Source: Arthrobacter celericrescens
Lineage (GTDB): Bacteria > Actinomycetota > Actinomycetes > Actinomycetales > Micrococcaceae
NCBI RefSeq assembly: GCF_003614925.1
Contig: NZ_QYLP01000030.1
Location: 1-64,000 of the forward strand
Direction: 5' to 3'
DNA length: 64,000 nt
In this document: piece after piece, positions 1 through 8,120 of the stretch
Numbering within the stretch: the first letter of the stretch is position 1
Layout of the letters: every line of letters begins with the position of its first letter
The notes under the pieces: generated by a model
The model's database searches: none
What the model was told of the DNA's origin: nothing
Seen by the model: only the letters and a program-made list of their open reading frames with translations
Program-made: the position numbers and the translations under genes

Positions 1-27
1 GCCGGAACCGCCCAAAGCGGTTCCGGC
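1..27. terminator. Hairpin downstream of the leftward permease operon
   Basis: Perfect inverted repeat: arm GCCGGAACCG (1-10), 7-base loop, arm CGGTTCCGGC (18-27). It lies 20 bases past the permease stop codon on the minus strand and so could end that operon. The window edge hides any T-tract, so the terminator call is an inference. Confidence 0.55.
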
Positions 28-46
28 CCCTTCCGGGTTACTGCAG

Positions 47-1363
47 TTAAGCCGCGGCCGTCTTCCCGGCCAGCCGCTCGATCGCCAGGTACGCCACGAG
101 CCCGACCACCAGGCCCACCACCGCGTCCGACAGCATCGGCGCGCCGAAGTGGACCACGACGGCGGCCACGGCACCGACCGCCCAGGCGATGAACGCCGTC
201 GGGCGGATCTTCGACTCGGCGCGGCCGGCGAGCCGCTTGCGCAGGATGATCTGGTCGGCGATGAGCACGGCACCGAGCGGCGGAACGATCACCCCGAGGA
301 ACGCGAGCCAGTTCACGAAGAGGCTCCACACGCCCAGCAGGGCAACGGCCACGCCGATCACGCCCAGCACCAGGGTGAGCAGGCGCATCGACGAGCGGGT
401 CAGATGGGACCAGCCCAGGGCGCCGTTGTACAGGCAGTGTGTGCACACCGAGCCGAGGTTGATCACCACGAAGACCACCACCAAGGCGTTCAGGAGCGGG
501 TTGTTCGCGCCGGTGAGGATCGGCGTGAAGTCGCCGCCCGCGGTCTGGGCCGAGGCGATCGCCCCGGCTGCCACCAGCAGGCCGCCGCTGAGCTGCGCCA
601 CGAGGCTCGCGAACGGGAACGCGGTGGCGGTAGCAAGCACCGCTTCGCGGCCGTTCTTCGACCAGCGGGTGAAGTCCGCCGTCATGGTCCCCGAGTCGGC
701 GAAGGTGGCCATGATCGAGGTGACGGCCACGCCGAAGGTCATCGCGCCGCCGCCCACGCCCTGGAAGTTCACGATCTGGCCCAGGTCGTGGCTCTGCGCG
801 GCGATCGCGATGGCGATCACCACGGCCACGATGAACAGCGGAGCCGCGATGGCACCCAGCCAGGACAGCGCCTTGATGCCGAGGTAGGTCACCGCGATGA
901 ACGCGACGCCGGCGATCGCCACCACCAGGGTCTCGTTCCAACCGAAGGCCTTGTTCAGGCTCGCCCCGGTGGCGCCGGTGTTGAAGGCGAACCAGCCCAC
1001 CACCACGGTGGCCAGGAAGCCCGAGGCGATCGCGTAGCCGGCGGTGCCGAAGGTTTCCGTAGCCTGCAGCGCGAAGCTCTTGCCCGTCTTTCCGGCCCGG
1101 TAGCTGAGCAGGCTGACGTAGACGAACATGATGAGGTTGGCAACGACAATCGCGGCGAGGCCCTGCCAGAAGCCGAGCAGGGCGACTACGAGGCCACCCG
1201 GGACGGCATTGGTCAGGATCATCGGGAATCCGAACCAGACGGCCGAAACCGTCAGGAGGGACTTCCGGTGGGTTTCCGGGACCGGCGTGTGCTCGAATTC
1301 GGATTCGAGCCCGGTCCCGGCGGTGGTGCTTTCAACAGTGCCTGGCGGAGTCGTCATCGCCAC
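47..1363 (-). CDS. NCS1-family permease (cytosine/purine/allantoin type)
   Basis: 438 residues, mostly hydrophobic, with about 12 membrane segments preceded by a roughly 35-residue polar N-terminus. The N-terminal part (AVWFGFPMILTNAVPGG) and the following Gly/Ala-rich helices resemble the nucleobase:cation symporter-1 family (CodB-like), which imports cytosine, purines, allantoin or hydantoins across the cytoplasmic membrane. It is the last gene of a leftward operon, 39 bases after the AllG-type gene. This suggests that it imports the substrate of the oxamate/carbamoyl phosphate pathway, such as allantoin or a ureido acid. Family assignment is firm; the substrate is inferred from context only. 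Confidence 0.85.
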   Translation of the reverse strand: MAMTTPPGTVESTTAGTGLESEFEHTPVPETHRKSLLTVSAVWFGFPMILTNAVPGGLVVALLGFWQGLAAIVVANLIMFVYVSLLSYRAGKTGKSFALQATETFGTAGYAIASGFLATVVVGWFAFNTGATGASLNKAFGWNETLVVAIAGVAFIAVTYLGIKALSWLGAIAAPLFIVAVVIAIAIAAQSHDLGQIVNFQGVGGGAMTFGVAVTSIMATFADSGTMTADFTRWSKNGREAVLATATAFPFASLVAQLSGGLLVAAGAIASAQTAGGDFTPILTGANNPLLNALVVVFVVINLGSVCTHCLYNGALGWSHLTRSSMRLLTLVLGVIGVAVALLGVWSLFVNWLAFLGVIVPPLGAVLIADQIILRKRLAGRAESKIRPTAFIAWAVGAVAAVVVHFGAPMLSDAVVGLVVGLVAYLAIERLAGKTAAA

Positions 1364-1402
1364 AACTGCTTTCTCTTAGGGGTTTCTTAAAGGGGGGCCG
1401 GC

Positions 1403-2830
1403 TCAGGCGAGCTTGTCTGCAAGGGCAAGGATTGCCTTCTCGAAGACGTCGACCGGTGGGTGGGTGATGCCGGCGCCGATCATGCCGATGCCGGCATCCT
1501 TGTGCGCGATGGCGGTGTTGATGACCGGGACGATGCCGGTCTCCAGGACCTTGCGGACGTCGATGCCCGTGGGGATGCCCTGGAAGCCGAGGGCCGGGAT
1601 GGTGACGTTCGGGTTTTGGTCCGTGGTGATAAGGGCCATGTCCCGCGTGTACGCCATGGCGTCCTCCACGGTGCCGCCCACCAGGGCCACGATCGCCGGG
1701 GCCGCGGCCATGGCGAAACCGCCGAAGCCGTAGGTCTCCGTGATGGCCGAGTCCCCGATGTCCAGGCCGGAGTCCTCCGGCTTGTAGCCGGCGAACATTG
1801 GCCCGATGACCTTCTGGGCCGGGCCGGTGAGCCAGTGGTTGCCCGGCAGTCCGGAGACCCGGATGCCGAACTCGACGCCGTTCCGCGCCATGGTGGTGAC
1901 GACGGTGGAGCCTTCGATTCCGTGGGCGGCGTCGAGGGCGGCCTTGGCGGTGGCCATCCAGGTGGGGCCCGAGAAGTAGTCCGAGCTCGCGATGAAGTCG
2001 AACACTTCCTTCTTCCGGGCTTCGCTGAAGGAGGACTGCAGCAGCCCGGGGGCCAGCGCCTGGAAGAGCAGCACCGTGCCGGCGATGTTGCGGTTGTGGG
2101 CTTCGTCGCCCATGTGCAGGGCCTGGGCCAGCATGAGGCGCAGGTCGATGGGGCCGGTGAACTCCACGGCCTCCTTGAGCATGGGGCCCAGGACGTCGCG
2201 CATCCAGACCAGGCGGTCGATGACGCTCTGGTCGTTGGCGCCCATGCGCAGGATCTTGGCGAGCTGCTCGGAGAGGTTGGTGTAGGCGTAGTTGCCGTGG
2301 GTCTCGTTGCGGACCACGTGCATGTACATGGACGGGCTGGTCACGCCGGCCATGGAACCCACGCACCGGTGCTCGTGGCATGGAGCGAAGGTGATTCCAC
2401 CGGAGGCGGCCACGCGGGCGGCATCCTCCAGGTCCGTGGCCAGGCCCTCGAAGACCAACGCGCCGGTGACGGCGCCCTTCATCGGCCCGGACATGTCCTC
2501 CCAGGCCACGGGCGGGCCGGAGTGCAGGATGGTGGTGGGCGTCATCCCGGGGACCACGTCGATCGCCCGGCCGAAGCCCACGAGCATCGGCTTCGCGTTC
2601 TTGATGCGGTCCACGGCCTCCGCGTTGGCGGCCTCGATCCGCTCGGCAAGCTCGGGGCGGGCCAGGGCGTCAAGGGCCGCGATGACCTCGGGCTTGCCGC
2701 CGCCCGGCGGGGTCCAGTCAAGGGTGCGCACGGGCGCGCCCTGGCTGCGGATGTCGTCTTCGAACATGCTCAGGCCGATGTTGACCACGTTGAGCTGTCC
2801 GCCGAAAAGCTGTGATGCTGCCGTGCTCAT
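1403..2830 (-). CDS. allG: Oxamate carbamoyltransferase subunit AllG type (DUF1116, YlbE-like)
   Basis: 475 residues, the usual length for DUF1116 proteins. This family (E. coli YlbE/AllG) is one of three subunits of the oxamate carbamoyltransferase that turns oxalurate plus phosphate into oxamate and carbamoyl phosphate in anaerobic allantoin use. The ATG overlaps the stop of the upstream FdrA-type gene by 4 bases (ATGA), indicating translational coupling. Neighbours are FdrA type, DUF2877 type and carbamate kinase, the full set expected for the pathway. No allantoinase or ureidoglycolate dehydrogenase is visible here. The function is taken from family and context. Confidence 0.85.
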   Translation of the reverse strand: MSTAASQLFGGQLNVVNIGLSMFEDDIRSQGAPVRTLDWTPPGGGKPEVIAALDALARPELAERIEAANAEAVDRIKNAKPMLVGFGRAIDVVPGMTPTTILHSGPPVAWEDMSGPMKGAVTGALVFEGLATDLEDAARVAASGGITFAPCHEHRCVGSMAGVTSPSMYMHVVRNETHGNYAYTNLSEQLAKILRMGANDQSVIDRLVWMRDVLGPMLKEAVEFTGPIDLRLMLAQALHMGDEAHNRNIAGTVLLFQALAPGLLQSSFSEARKKEVFDFIASSDYFSGPTWMATAKAALDAAHGIEGSTVVTTMARNGVEFGIRVSGLPGNHWLTGPAQKVIGPMFAGYKPEDSGLDIGDSAITETYGFGGFAMAAAPAIVALVGGTVEDAMAYTRDMALITTDQNPNVTIPALGFQGIPTGIDVRKVLETGIVPVINTAIAHKDAGIGMIGAGITHPPVDVFEKAILALADKLA

Positions 2831-4371
2831 GCGGCGGCTCCCTTCCTGGCGATGGCGCGGGCGAACTCGCCCGTGACGGTGCTGCTGCTGGTGACGGTGA
2901 CCCCGGCCTCGGCCAGGGCTTTGCGCTGGGCGTCAAGGCCCGGGGTGTCGAGCTCGGTGCCCAGGACGTATGCGATGACCTCCAGGTGCCGGCCGTCCTC
3001 CTGCGCGATGCGCTGGCCTTCGCGGATGGCGGGCAGGGTCACGCCGGCGGGGTCTTCGTGGGCGCCGAAGCCCAGGACGAAGTCCATGACGAGGGCGGCG
3101 ACGCTGGGGTCCCTGGCTTCCTCCACGATCCGCGCAAGGCGGTTCGAGGGGTCGATCATGGGGTGCGGGCGGCCGTTGGTGAATTCGTCGTCGCCGAAGT
3201 CCAGGAAGGTGTGCCCGCGGCTGGAGTCGGCGGCCCCGATCTGGAAGGCCGGATCCTTCTGGATGTTGCTGAAGACCTCGCGGCCGTCGTTCAGCAGGGC
3301 GTACATGGACTCGTCGCACAGGGTCCCGCCGCAGAACAGTCCGCGGACGTTCTCCTGGCCGGGGGCAAGCTTGGCAAGGACGGCGTCCACCTGCGCGGCG
3401 TCGAGGGTTTCGGGCTGCGAAGCGGCGGCGGAAGAGAGCTCCACGGCCTGGCGGGCGGCGTCGGCGCTGCTGGCGGCGAAGTGTCCCCCGGCGGCGAGGA
3501 CGGCGTCCTGGGAACCGCCGATGAAGTAGACCACCACGGGCTTGCCGGCGGTGGCCACCTCGGCGAGGACCTTGGCTTCCGTCTCCGCTGCCGGCGGCTT
3601 GGAGACGAGCACGATCACCTCGGTGCCGGGGTCGGCTGCGAGGGCGCGGATGCCGTCGATCATCATGATGCCGCCCACCTCCGCGCTGAGGTCGCGGCCG
3701 CCGGTGCCGATCAGCTGCGAGACGCCGCCGCCCAGGGCGTGCACCTGGACGCTGACTTCCTGGGAACCGGTGCCGGAGGCGGCCACGATGCCCACCGTTC
3801 CGGGACGCACGGCGTTGCCGAAGCACAGGGCCACGCCGTTGAGGATGGCGGTGCCGCAGTCCGGGCCCATCATGAGCAGGCCGTTGTCGTGGGCAAGGTT
3901 CTTGAGGGCGATCTCGTCCTCCACAGCCACGTTGTCGCTGAACATCATGACGTTCAGGCCGGCGTCGAGGGCCTTGCGGGCCTCGCGCGCGGCAAAAGCA
4001 CCGTTCACGGCGATGACCGCCAGGTTGATGTCGGCGTCCTCCTCCACGGCGGAGGCGACGGTGCGGTGCGAAACCTCCGCGCCGCCCGCGGCCGGAGCCT
4101 TGCGGACCAGCAGCTCCTCGACCAGGGGCACCAGTTCATCCCCGTCCGCGCCCTCGGACGGCACCACGACGATCATCAGGTCGCTCGTGGTGGCGGCCTT
4201 CAGCTCGTCGGTGAGCAGGCCGAGGTTCTGCAGGACCGCCTTGTTCATTTCGGTCGCCATCGCGACGAAGGCCTGGCCGACGCCGTCGATCCCGTTCGCC
4301 TTCGTCGAAATCGACATCAGTGACACCGAGTCGAAATAGCTGTTTTTCTTGATCACTGCTGTGACACTCAC
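2827..4371 (-). CDS. allF: Oxamate carbamoyltransferase subunit AllF type (FdrA family)
   Basis: 514 residues. It has the FdrA architecture, related to the succinyl-CoA synthetase alpha/beta fold, with Gly-rich GIVAASGTGSQE and the family motif MGPDCGTAILNGVAL in the middle third. In E. coli FdrA is now AllF, a subunit of oxamate carbamoyltransferase. The GTG start overlaps the stop of the DUF2877-type gene by 4 bases (GTGA), and its own stop overlaps the next ATG, so three subunits are translated as a coupled set. An old description as a suppressor of dominant-negative FtsH explains the fdrA name. Subunit role is by family and context. Confidence 0.85.
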   Translation of the reverse strand: MSVTAVIKKNSYFDSVSLMSISTKANGIDGVGQAFVAMATEMNKAVLQNLGLLTDELKAATTSDLMIVVVPSEGADGDELVPLVEELLVRKAPAAGGAEVSHRTVASAVEEDADINLAVIAVNGAFAAREARKALDAGLNVMMFSDNVAVEDEIALKNLAHDNGLLMMGPDCGTAILNGVALCFGNAVRPGTVGIVAASGTGSQEVSVQVHALGGGVSQLIGTGGRDLSAEVGGIMMIDGIRALAADPGTEVIVLVSKPPAAETEAKVLAEVATAGKPVVVYFIGGSQDAVLAAGGHFAASSADAARQAVELSSAAASQPETLDAAQVDAVLAKLAPGQENVRGLFCGGTLCDESMYALLNDGREVFSNIQKDPAFQIGAADSSRGHTFLDFGDDEFTNGRPHPMIDPSNRLARIVEEARDPSVAALVMDFVLGFGAHEDPAGVTLPAIREGQRIAQEDGRHLEVIAYVLGTELDTPGLDAQRKALAEAGVTVTSSSTVTGEFARAIARKGAAA

Positions 4372-5366
4372 ATGGACCCTCTCAGTTCTGTTTCGAGTCG
4401 AAGTCCGGCCAGGAGGCCGGACAGGATGTCCGTCCCTGAGGTGTGGCCGATGCCAAGGGCACGGTCCACCGGGGCACGAAGGTGCCGGGCGAGCCCGGCG
4501 GGGTCTTCCGCCCTATGGCGGAAAAGCTGGCTGAGCAGTTCGAGCAGGCTTTCGCGGACGCGCCCGTCCACTGCCTCCCGCAGCGTCGTCCAGCTGAGCA
4601 GGGTGGTGCGGTCCGCATGCTGCCCGACGACGGCGGACAGCGCCTCGCATGCCGCGCCGAGCCGGCTGCCCGGCTGGGCCGCGAGCAGCGCCAGGCCGCA
4701 GAGGAAGTCGTCCCCTGCCGGAGTGAGACCGGAGCCCAGACCGAGCAGCTGCAGCGCCGCTTCGCCGATGGCCCCGCTGTCGCCGGCGCGGACCGCCGTG
4801 TGGAGGGCCTCGCGGCCCGCCCGCAATCCCTGCGCGATTCCGGCGTCGAAGGCGGTGGGTCCGGGTTCCGCGGCGGTGCTTCCGGGTTCCGCGGCGGTGC
4901 GTCCGGGTTCCGTGGCGGTGCGGTCCGCGTCGGATGCCTCGAGGATGCCGCCGCGAACGCCGTGGGCCACAAGCAGCTCGTCGAGCGCCGCGGCACCCGA
5001 AGCGAGTTCCGCCGTCGTGATCTCCGCGAGCGGAATCCGCTTCGCGAACCATTCCCGCGCGCCGGGCAGCAGCACCACGGTGTCTGCGGAGTCGAAGGAG
5101 ATTCCGCGCGTGCTGAAGTCCGCCGGGTCGCCGGCCTGGATGCCTGCGCGGCTCCAGTCGCGGACCTCGGCGCGGACGGTCCAGGGCGCGTTGTCCAACT
5201 GGCGGGCGGCGAGGGTGACCAGTTGGCCCCACGGCGCAAGGATGTTGATCGCCCGCTCGAAGACAGAGTGGACCTTCCCAGTACCCGGTGTTTCCCGGAG
5301 GGCGGTCACCAACGCGGAATCGATTGACACTGCTGGTATACAGTTCGATTTGAGTGAAGCTGCCAT
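4368..5366 (-). CDS. allH: Oxamate carbamoyltransferase subunit AllH type (DUF2877)
   Basis: 332 residues. The motif LGLGSGLTPAGDDFLCG in the C-terminal half is the DUF2877 signature (E. coli YlbF/AllH). The ATG at 5364-5366 is preceded by a good Shine-Dalgarno (AGAGGAG) 5 bases away. It is the first gene of the leftward allHFG-permease operon and divergent from carbamate kinase. Odd: residues about 150-171 consist of three near-identical 7-residue repeats (T-A-A-E-P-G-x) encoded by 21-base tandem repeats at 4860-4922, which lengthen the protein compared with typical members. Confidence 0.82.
   Translation of the reverse strand: MAASLKSNCIPAVSIDSALVTALRETPGTGKVHSVFERAINILAPWGQLVTLAARQLDNAPWTVRAEVRDWSRAGIQAGDPADFSTRGISFDSADTVVLLPGAREWFAKRIPLAEITTAELASGAAALDELLVAHGVRGGILEASDADRTATEPGRTAAEPGSTAAEPGPTAFDAGIAQGLRAGREALHTAVRAGDSGAIGEAALQLLGLGSGLTPAGDDFLCGLALLAAQPGSRLGAACEALSAVVGQHADRTTLLSWTTLREAVDGRVRESLLELLSQLFRHRAEDPAGLARHLRAPVDRALGIGHTSGTDILSGLLAGLRLETELRGSM
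4860..4922. repeat. In-frame 21-base tandem repeat, 3 copies
   Basis: Three copies (4860-4880, 4881-4901, 4902-4922) of a unit beginning TCCGGGTTCCGCGGCGGTGC, differing at one or two bases. They lie inside the DUF2877 gene and encode repeated Thr-Ala-Ala-Glu-Pro-Gly-x. Copy number changes would keep the reading frame. Confidence 0.9.
5334..5343. promoter_or_regulatory. Candidate second operator half-match (TGGTATACAG)
   Basis: TGGTATACAG resembles the core of the palindrome at 5427-5440. It lies in codons 8-11 of the AllH-type gene. The two centres are about 95 bases apart, close to nine helical turns, which would allow looping by one dimeric regulator. Inference from sequence similarity only. 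Confidence 0.35.
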
Positions 5367-5426
5367 TAGGCTCCTCTAGCCGAAATCTCCGGGACGACTC
5401 TCAGTCATCACAGCCTTGCACCTCAC

Positions 5427-5440
5427 GATGGTATACCATC
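5427..5440. promoter_or_regulatory. Palindromic operator between allH and carbamate kinase
   Basis: GATGGTATACCATC is a perfect 14-base palindrome in the 112-base divergent interval. TGGTATACCA-like sites are typical for GntR-family (FCD-type) regulators. No regulator gene lies beside it in the window. It sits just upstream of a possible -10 (TATTCT, 5446-5451) for carbamate kinase, so binding would affect that promoter and probably the divergent one. Confidence 0.55.
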
Positions 5441-5478
5441 TGCGGTATTCTAGAGCCAGTCCCCAGAGGAGGATTCAA

Positions 5479-6408
5479 ATGCGACTAGTAGTTGCACTGG
5501 GCGGAAACGCCCTCGCAAAGCGCGGCGAGCCGATGACGGCCGACCGGCTGCGGGCAAATGTCAAAGAGAGCTGCCAGGCGCTTGCCAAGCTGGCACGCGA
5601 ACACGAAATGGTGATTACGCACGGGAACGGACCCCAGGTGGGCCTCCTTGCCCTGCAGAACCTGGCCTACCAGGACGTGGCGGCCTACCCGCTGGACATC
5701 CTGGGCGCCGAAACCCAGGGCATGATCGGCTACGTCATCCAGCAGGAGCTCTCCAACGCCCTCGCCGGGGAGCGCGAAGTTGCGGCCATCGTCACCACCA
5801 CCGTGGTGGACGAGAACGACCCCGCCTTCCACCGCCCCACGAAGCTCATCGGCCCCACGTACTCCGCGCAGGACGCCGCCGAGGCCGCGTCCGAGTACCG
5901 GTGGACCATCGCCAAGGACGGCAACGCCTTCCGCCGGGTGGTCCCCTCGCCGGAGCCAATCAGCATCGTCCAGTCCCCGCTGGTCCGCAAACTGCTCGAC
6001 GGCGGCACCTTGGTGGTGTGCGTCGGTGGTGGCGGCGTGCCGGTCAAGCTCGACGGCAGGGGCCACCAGATCGGCATGCAGGCCGTGGTCGACAAGGACG
6101 CCGCCAGTGCCACGCTCGCGGCCGAACTCGAGGCCGACACCCTGATCATGCTCACCGACGGTGACTTCGTCAGCGAGAACTGGGGCACCCCGGAACAGCG
6201 CGACATCCTCACGGCCTCGCCGGAAGCAATCTCCGAACTGGCCTTCGCCGAGGGCTCCATGAAGCCGAAGGTGGACGCCGCGATCCGCGTCGCGAAGGCC
6301 GGCGGCCGCGTGCTCATCGGCCCGCTGGACCGCCTGGACGACCTGCTGGCCCGCAAGGTCGGCACCGAAATCCGCCCGGATGTCCCGGAAGGCATCGTCT
6401 TCGTCTGA
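5479..6408 (+). CDS. arcC: Carbamate kinase
   Basis: 309 residues from the ATG at 5479, chosen because AGAGGAGGA (5465-5473) precedes it and because the protein then begins directly with the family's MRLVVALGGNAL. The longer frame from 5416 would run through the operator. THGNGPQVG and the C-terminal GGRVLIGPLD are conserved carbamate kinase segments. The enzyme makes ATP and carbamate from carbamoyl phosphate and ADP, here probably supplied by the divergent oxamate carbamoyltransferase operon (the AllK role) rather than by arginine deiminase, as no arcA/arcB is present. Confidence 0.93.
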   Translation: MRLVVALGGNALAKRGEPMTADRLRANVKESCQALAKLAREHEMVITHGNGPQVGLLALQNLAYQDVAAYPLDILGAETQGMIGYVIQQELSNALAGEREVAAIVTTTVVDENDPAFHRPTKLIGPTYSAQDAAEAASEYRWTIAKDGNAFRRVVPSPEPISIVQSPLVRKLLDGGTLVVCVGGGGVPVKLDGRGHQIGMQAVVDKDAASATLAAELEADTLIMLTDGDFVSENWGTPEQRDILTASPEAISELAFAEGSMKPKVDAAIRVAKAGGRVLIGPLDRLDDLLARKVGTEIRPDVPEGIVFV

Positions 6409-6447
6409 GGTTCTGGCTCTGGCCAAACCGTCTGCGCAAAAAACAAG

Positions 6448-6483
6448 GCGTCCCGGCCCCTGGAAATCCAAGGACCGGGACGC
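6448..6483. terminator. Bidirectional terminator between arcC and putrescine oxidase
   Basis: Arms GCGTCCCGG (6448-6456) and CCGGGACGC (6475-6483) enclose an 18-base loop between two convergent genes. An A-rich run just upstream gives a T-rich run on the minus strand. Confidence 0.6.
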
Positions 6484-6511
6484 TTTGCAGTTTCCTGCTT
6501 CCGCTATGCGA

Positions 6512-6606
6512 CCGGCTGCGCTAGGCCACCGGCTGCGCTAGGCCACCGGCTGCGCTAGGCCACCGGCTGCGCTACGCGACCGGCTGCGCTAGGCCACCGG
6601 CTGCGC
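6512..6606. repeat. 17-base tandem repeat across the putrescine oxidase stop codon
   Basis: Five full 17-base units at 6512, 6529, 6546, 6563 and 6580 and a partial sixth at 6597 share CCGGCTGCGCTAGGCCA; the unit at 6563 has two substitutions. The rightmost copies encode the last residues (Gln-Pro-Val-Ala) and stop codon of the oxidase. Each unit on the minus strand repeats that C-terminal codon set and stop. Confidence 0.92.
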
Positions 6607-7977
6607 CGCCCGGTCGTTCGCGGCGATGATGCGTGCCGCGGTCTTCTTGCCCATGCGCACGGCGCCGTCCACGTGCTGGTAACCCTCGGCCGCCAGGTCG
6701 GAGGAGGACCAGTAGATCGGGCCGACGGCGGCGTGCTGGTCTTTGCCGTAGCGGGACAGCCCGCCGAGGTCGTAGCTGGACGCGTAGGCGCCGCGGGTCC
6801 ACTCCTCGGAACCCCAGTCGGAAAGGTAGAAGACGGACGGGTTCTTGGCCTCGTCGCCCAGGTATTCGGCGATGGAGTCCAGGATGGCGGCCTTCCGGTC
6901 CTCTTCGCTCAGTTCGAACATGGCGTCGGCCTTTTCGTCGGAGACGAAGCCCACCAGGGTGCCACGGGTGTCGCCGTGGTTGGTGTTGTCGTAGACCTCC
7001 TGGACCAGCGAGCCGGCGCCGAAGCAGGTGCCGGAGAGGCCCTTGTCGCGCCAGAACGGGGTCTCGTAGACGGCGTGCACCTTGATGACCAGGCCCAGGG
7101 ACTGGTGCTGGTGCATCTGGTGCTGGCGGCGCGGCAGCGGCGGGTTGAAGGAGACGCGGCTGTAGAGGTTCGGCGGGACGGCCATGATGACGAAGCGGGC
7201 GTTCACGGTGGCGCGGTCGGATTCGACCGAAACGCGGTGGCCGCCGTCGACCTCTTCCCAGTTGATGGTGCGCACCGGGGAGTCGAGGACGACGTCGTCC
7301 CCCAGCTCCGCGGCGATGCGCAGGGACACCTGCTGCATGCCGCCGATCACGCGCTTGTCGAGGATGAAGTCCTCGTCGGTGAGGTTGCTGAAGGAGCCGG
7401 CCGAGGCCGCCATCAGCACCGCCTGCAGGGCGGAGAACGCGTGGGCGGGCTTGGTCAGCATGCCGCCGGCGATGAACAGGCCGATGTTGTTGCAGGCCTC
7501 TTCGTCCGCGGAGTTCCGGCGCAGCCAGTGGTGGAAGGAGATGGTGTCGAGCTCGCGGGCCTTGGGGTGGGCCCAGGGCTCCTCGGCGCCGATTTCGGCG
7601 GCCAGTCCGTCCAGGATGGCCGTGAGCTTGTCCATCTCGACGGCGGTGCTTTCGCTGACAGGGAAGGAGGCGCCGGTGTAGCGGCTGTGCTTGCCGTCCG
7701 CGCCGATGTAGATGGACTCGCCTTCGCGGTAGCGGGAGTACATTTCCAGGCCGAGTTCCTCGAGGGTTTCCATGAGCACTGTCTGGTCCGGCGAGACCCA
7801 CTGGCCGCCGATTTCGAGCATGGCGCCGTCGATCGTGTCCGTCCAGGTGCGTCCGCCGACCCTGTCCCGGGCCTCAAGCACGGCGACGGTGAGGCCGGCC
7901 TTCTTCAGTTCACGCGCAGCGGTCAGGCCGGACGGACCAGCGCCAACGATGACGACGTCGCGGTCAAGATTCAACAT
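6589..7977 (-). CDS. puo: Putrescine oxidase (flavin monoamine oxidase family)
   Basis: 462 residues. The N-terminus carries the FAD-binding dinucleotide fold (VIVGAGPSG, residues 9-17), then ARDRVGGRTWT and EIGGQWVSPDQ. This run closely follows the putrescine oxidases of Kocuria/Micrococcus and Rhodococcus. The enzyme oxidises putrescine to 4-aminobutanal (cyclising to pyrroline) with release of ammonia and H2O2 in the cytoplasm. It is divergent from a TetR gene with a palindrome between them, so it is probably controlled by that regulator. The stop codon lies inside a tandem repeat. Substrate is inferred from N-terminal resemblance; another polyamine/monoamine is possible. Confidence 0.88.
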   Translation of the reverse strand: MLNLDRDVVIVGAGPSGLTAARELKKAGLTVAVLEARDRVGGRTWTDTIDGAMLEIGGQWVSPDQTVLMETLEELGLEMYSRYREGESIYIGADGKHSRYTGASFPVSESTAVEMDKLTAILDGLAAEIGAEEPWAHPKARELDTISFHHWLRRNSADEEACNNIGLFIAGGMLTKPAHAFSALQAVLMAASAGSFSNLTDEDFILDKRVIGGMQQVSLRIAAELGDDVVLDSPVRTINWEEVDGGHRVSVESDRATVNARFVIMAVPPNLYSRVSFNPPLPRRQHQMHQHQSLGLVIKVHAVYETPFWRDKGLSGTCFGAGSLVQEVYDNTNHGDTRGTLVGFVSDEKADAMFELSEEDRKAAILDSIAEYLGDEAKNPSVFYLSDWGSEEWTRGAYASSYDLGGLSRYGKDQHAAVGPIYWSSSDLAAEGYQHVDGAVRMGKKTAARIIAANDRAAQPVA

Positions 7978-8027
7978 GATGTCCTTTCCGTGGCCGCGCT
8001 CCGTTGGCCGGCCTGTAATGCAGGTCT

Positions 8028-8050
8028 ATAAATGAATGCCATTCATTTAT
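8028..8050. promoter_or_regulatory. TetR-type operator between puo and its regulator
   Basis: Perfect 23-base palindrome: arm ATAAATGAATG (8028-8038), central C, arm CATTCATTTAT (8040-8050). It lies in the divergent interval, 50 bases upstream of the oxidase start and upstream of both possible TetR starts. Length and symmetry suit a TetR dimer or pair of dimers. Confidence 0.75.
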
Positions 8051-8101
8051 CTCTACTGTACCGGTGACTTAGGTAACTGGGAAGCCCCCGGTGGAATAAT
8101 G

Positions 8102-8120
8102 CTGGAAACGCCGTTTCCAG
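8102..8120. promoter_or_regulatory. Second inverted repeat in the puo/tetR interval
   Basis: Arms CTGGAAAC (8102-8109) and GTTTCCAG (8113-8120) around GCC. It differs in sequence from the 8028-8050 palindrome. If the regulator begins at 8132 this element is in its leader; if at 8099 it lies in the first codons. It could be an operator for another regulator or an mRNA hairpin. Confidence 0.4.

Noticed and set aside
149..4323. Long plus-strand frames opposite the permease and allG/allF genes
   Set aside because: Antisense shadows; the minus-strand frames have recognisable families, Shine-Dalgarno sequences and 4-base overlaps.
4860..4922. CRISPR-like repeat
   Set aside because: Direct 21-base units without spacers inside a coding frame; no CRISPR array or cas gene was seen anywhere in the window.
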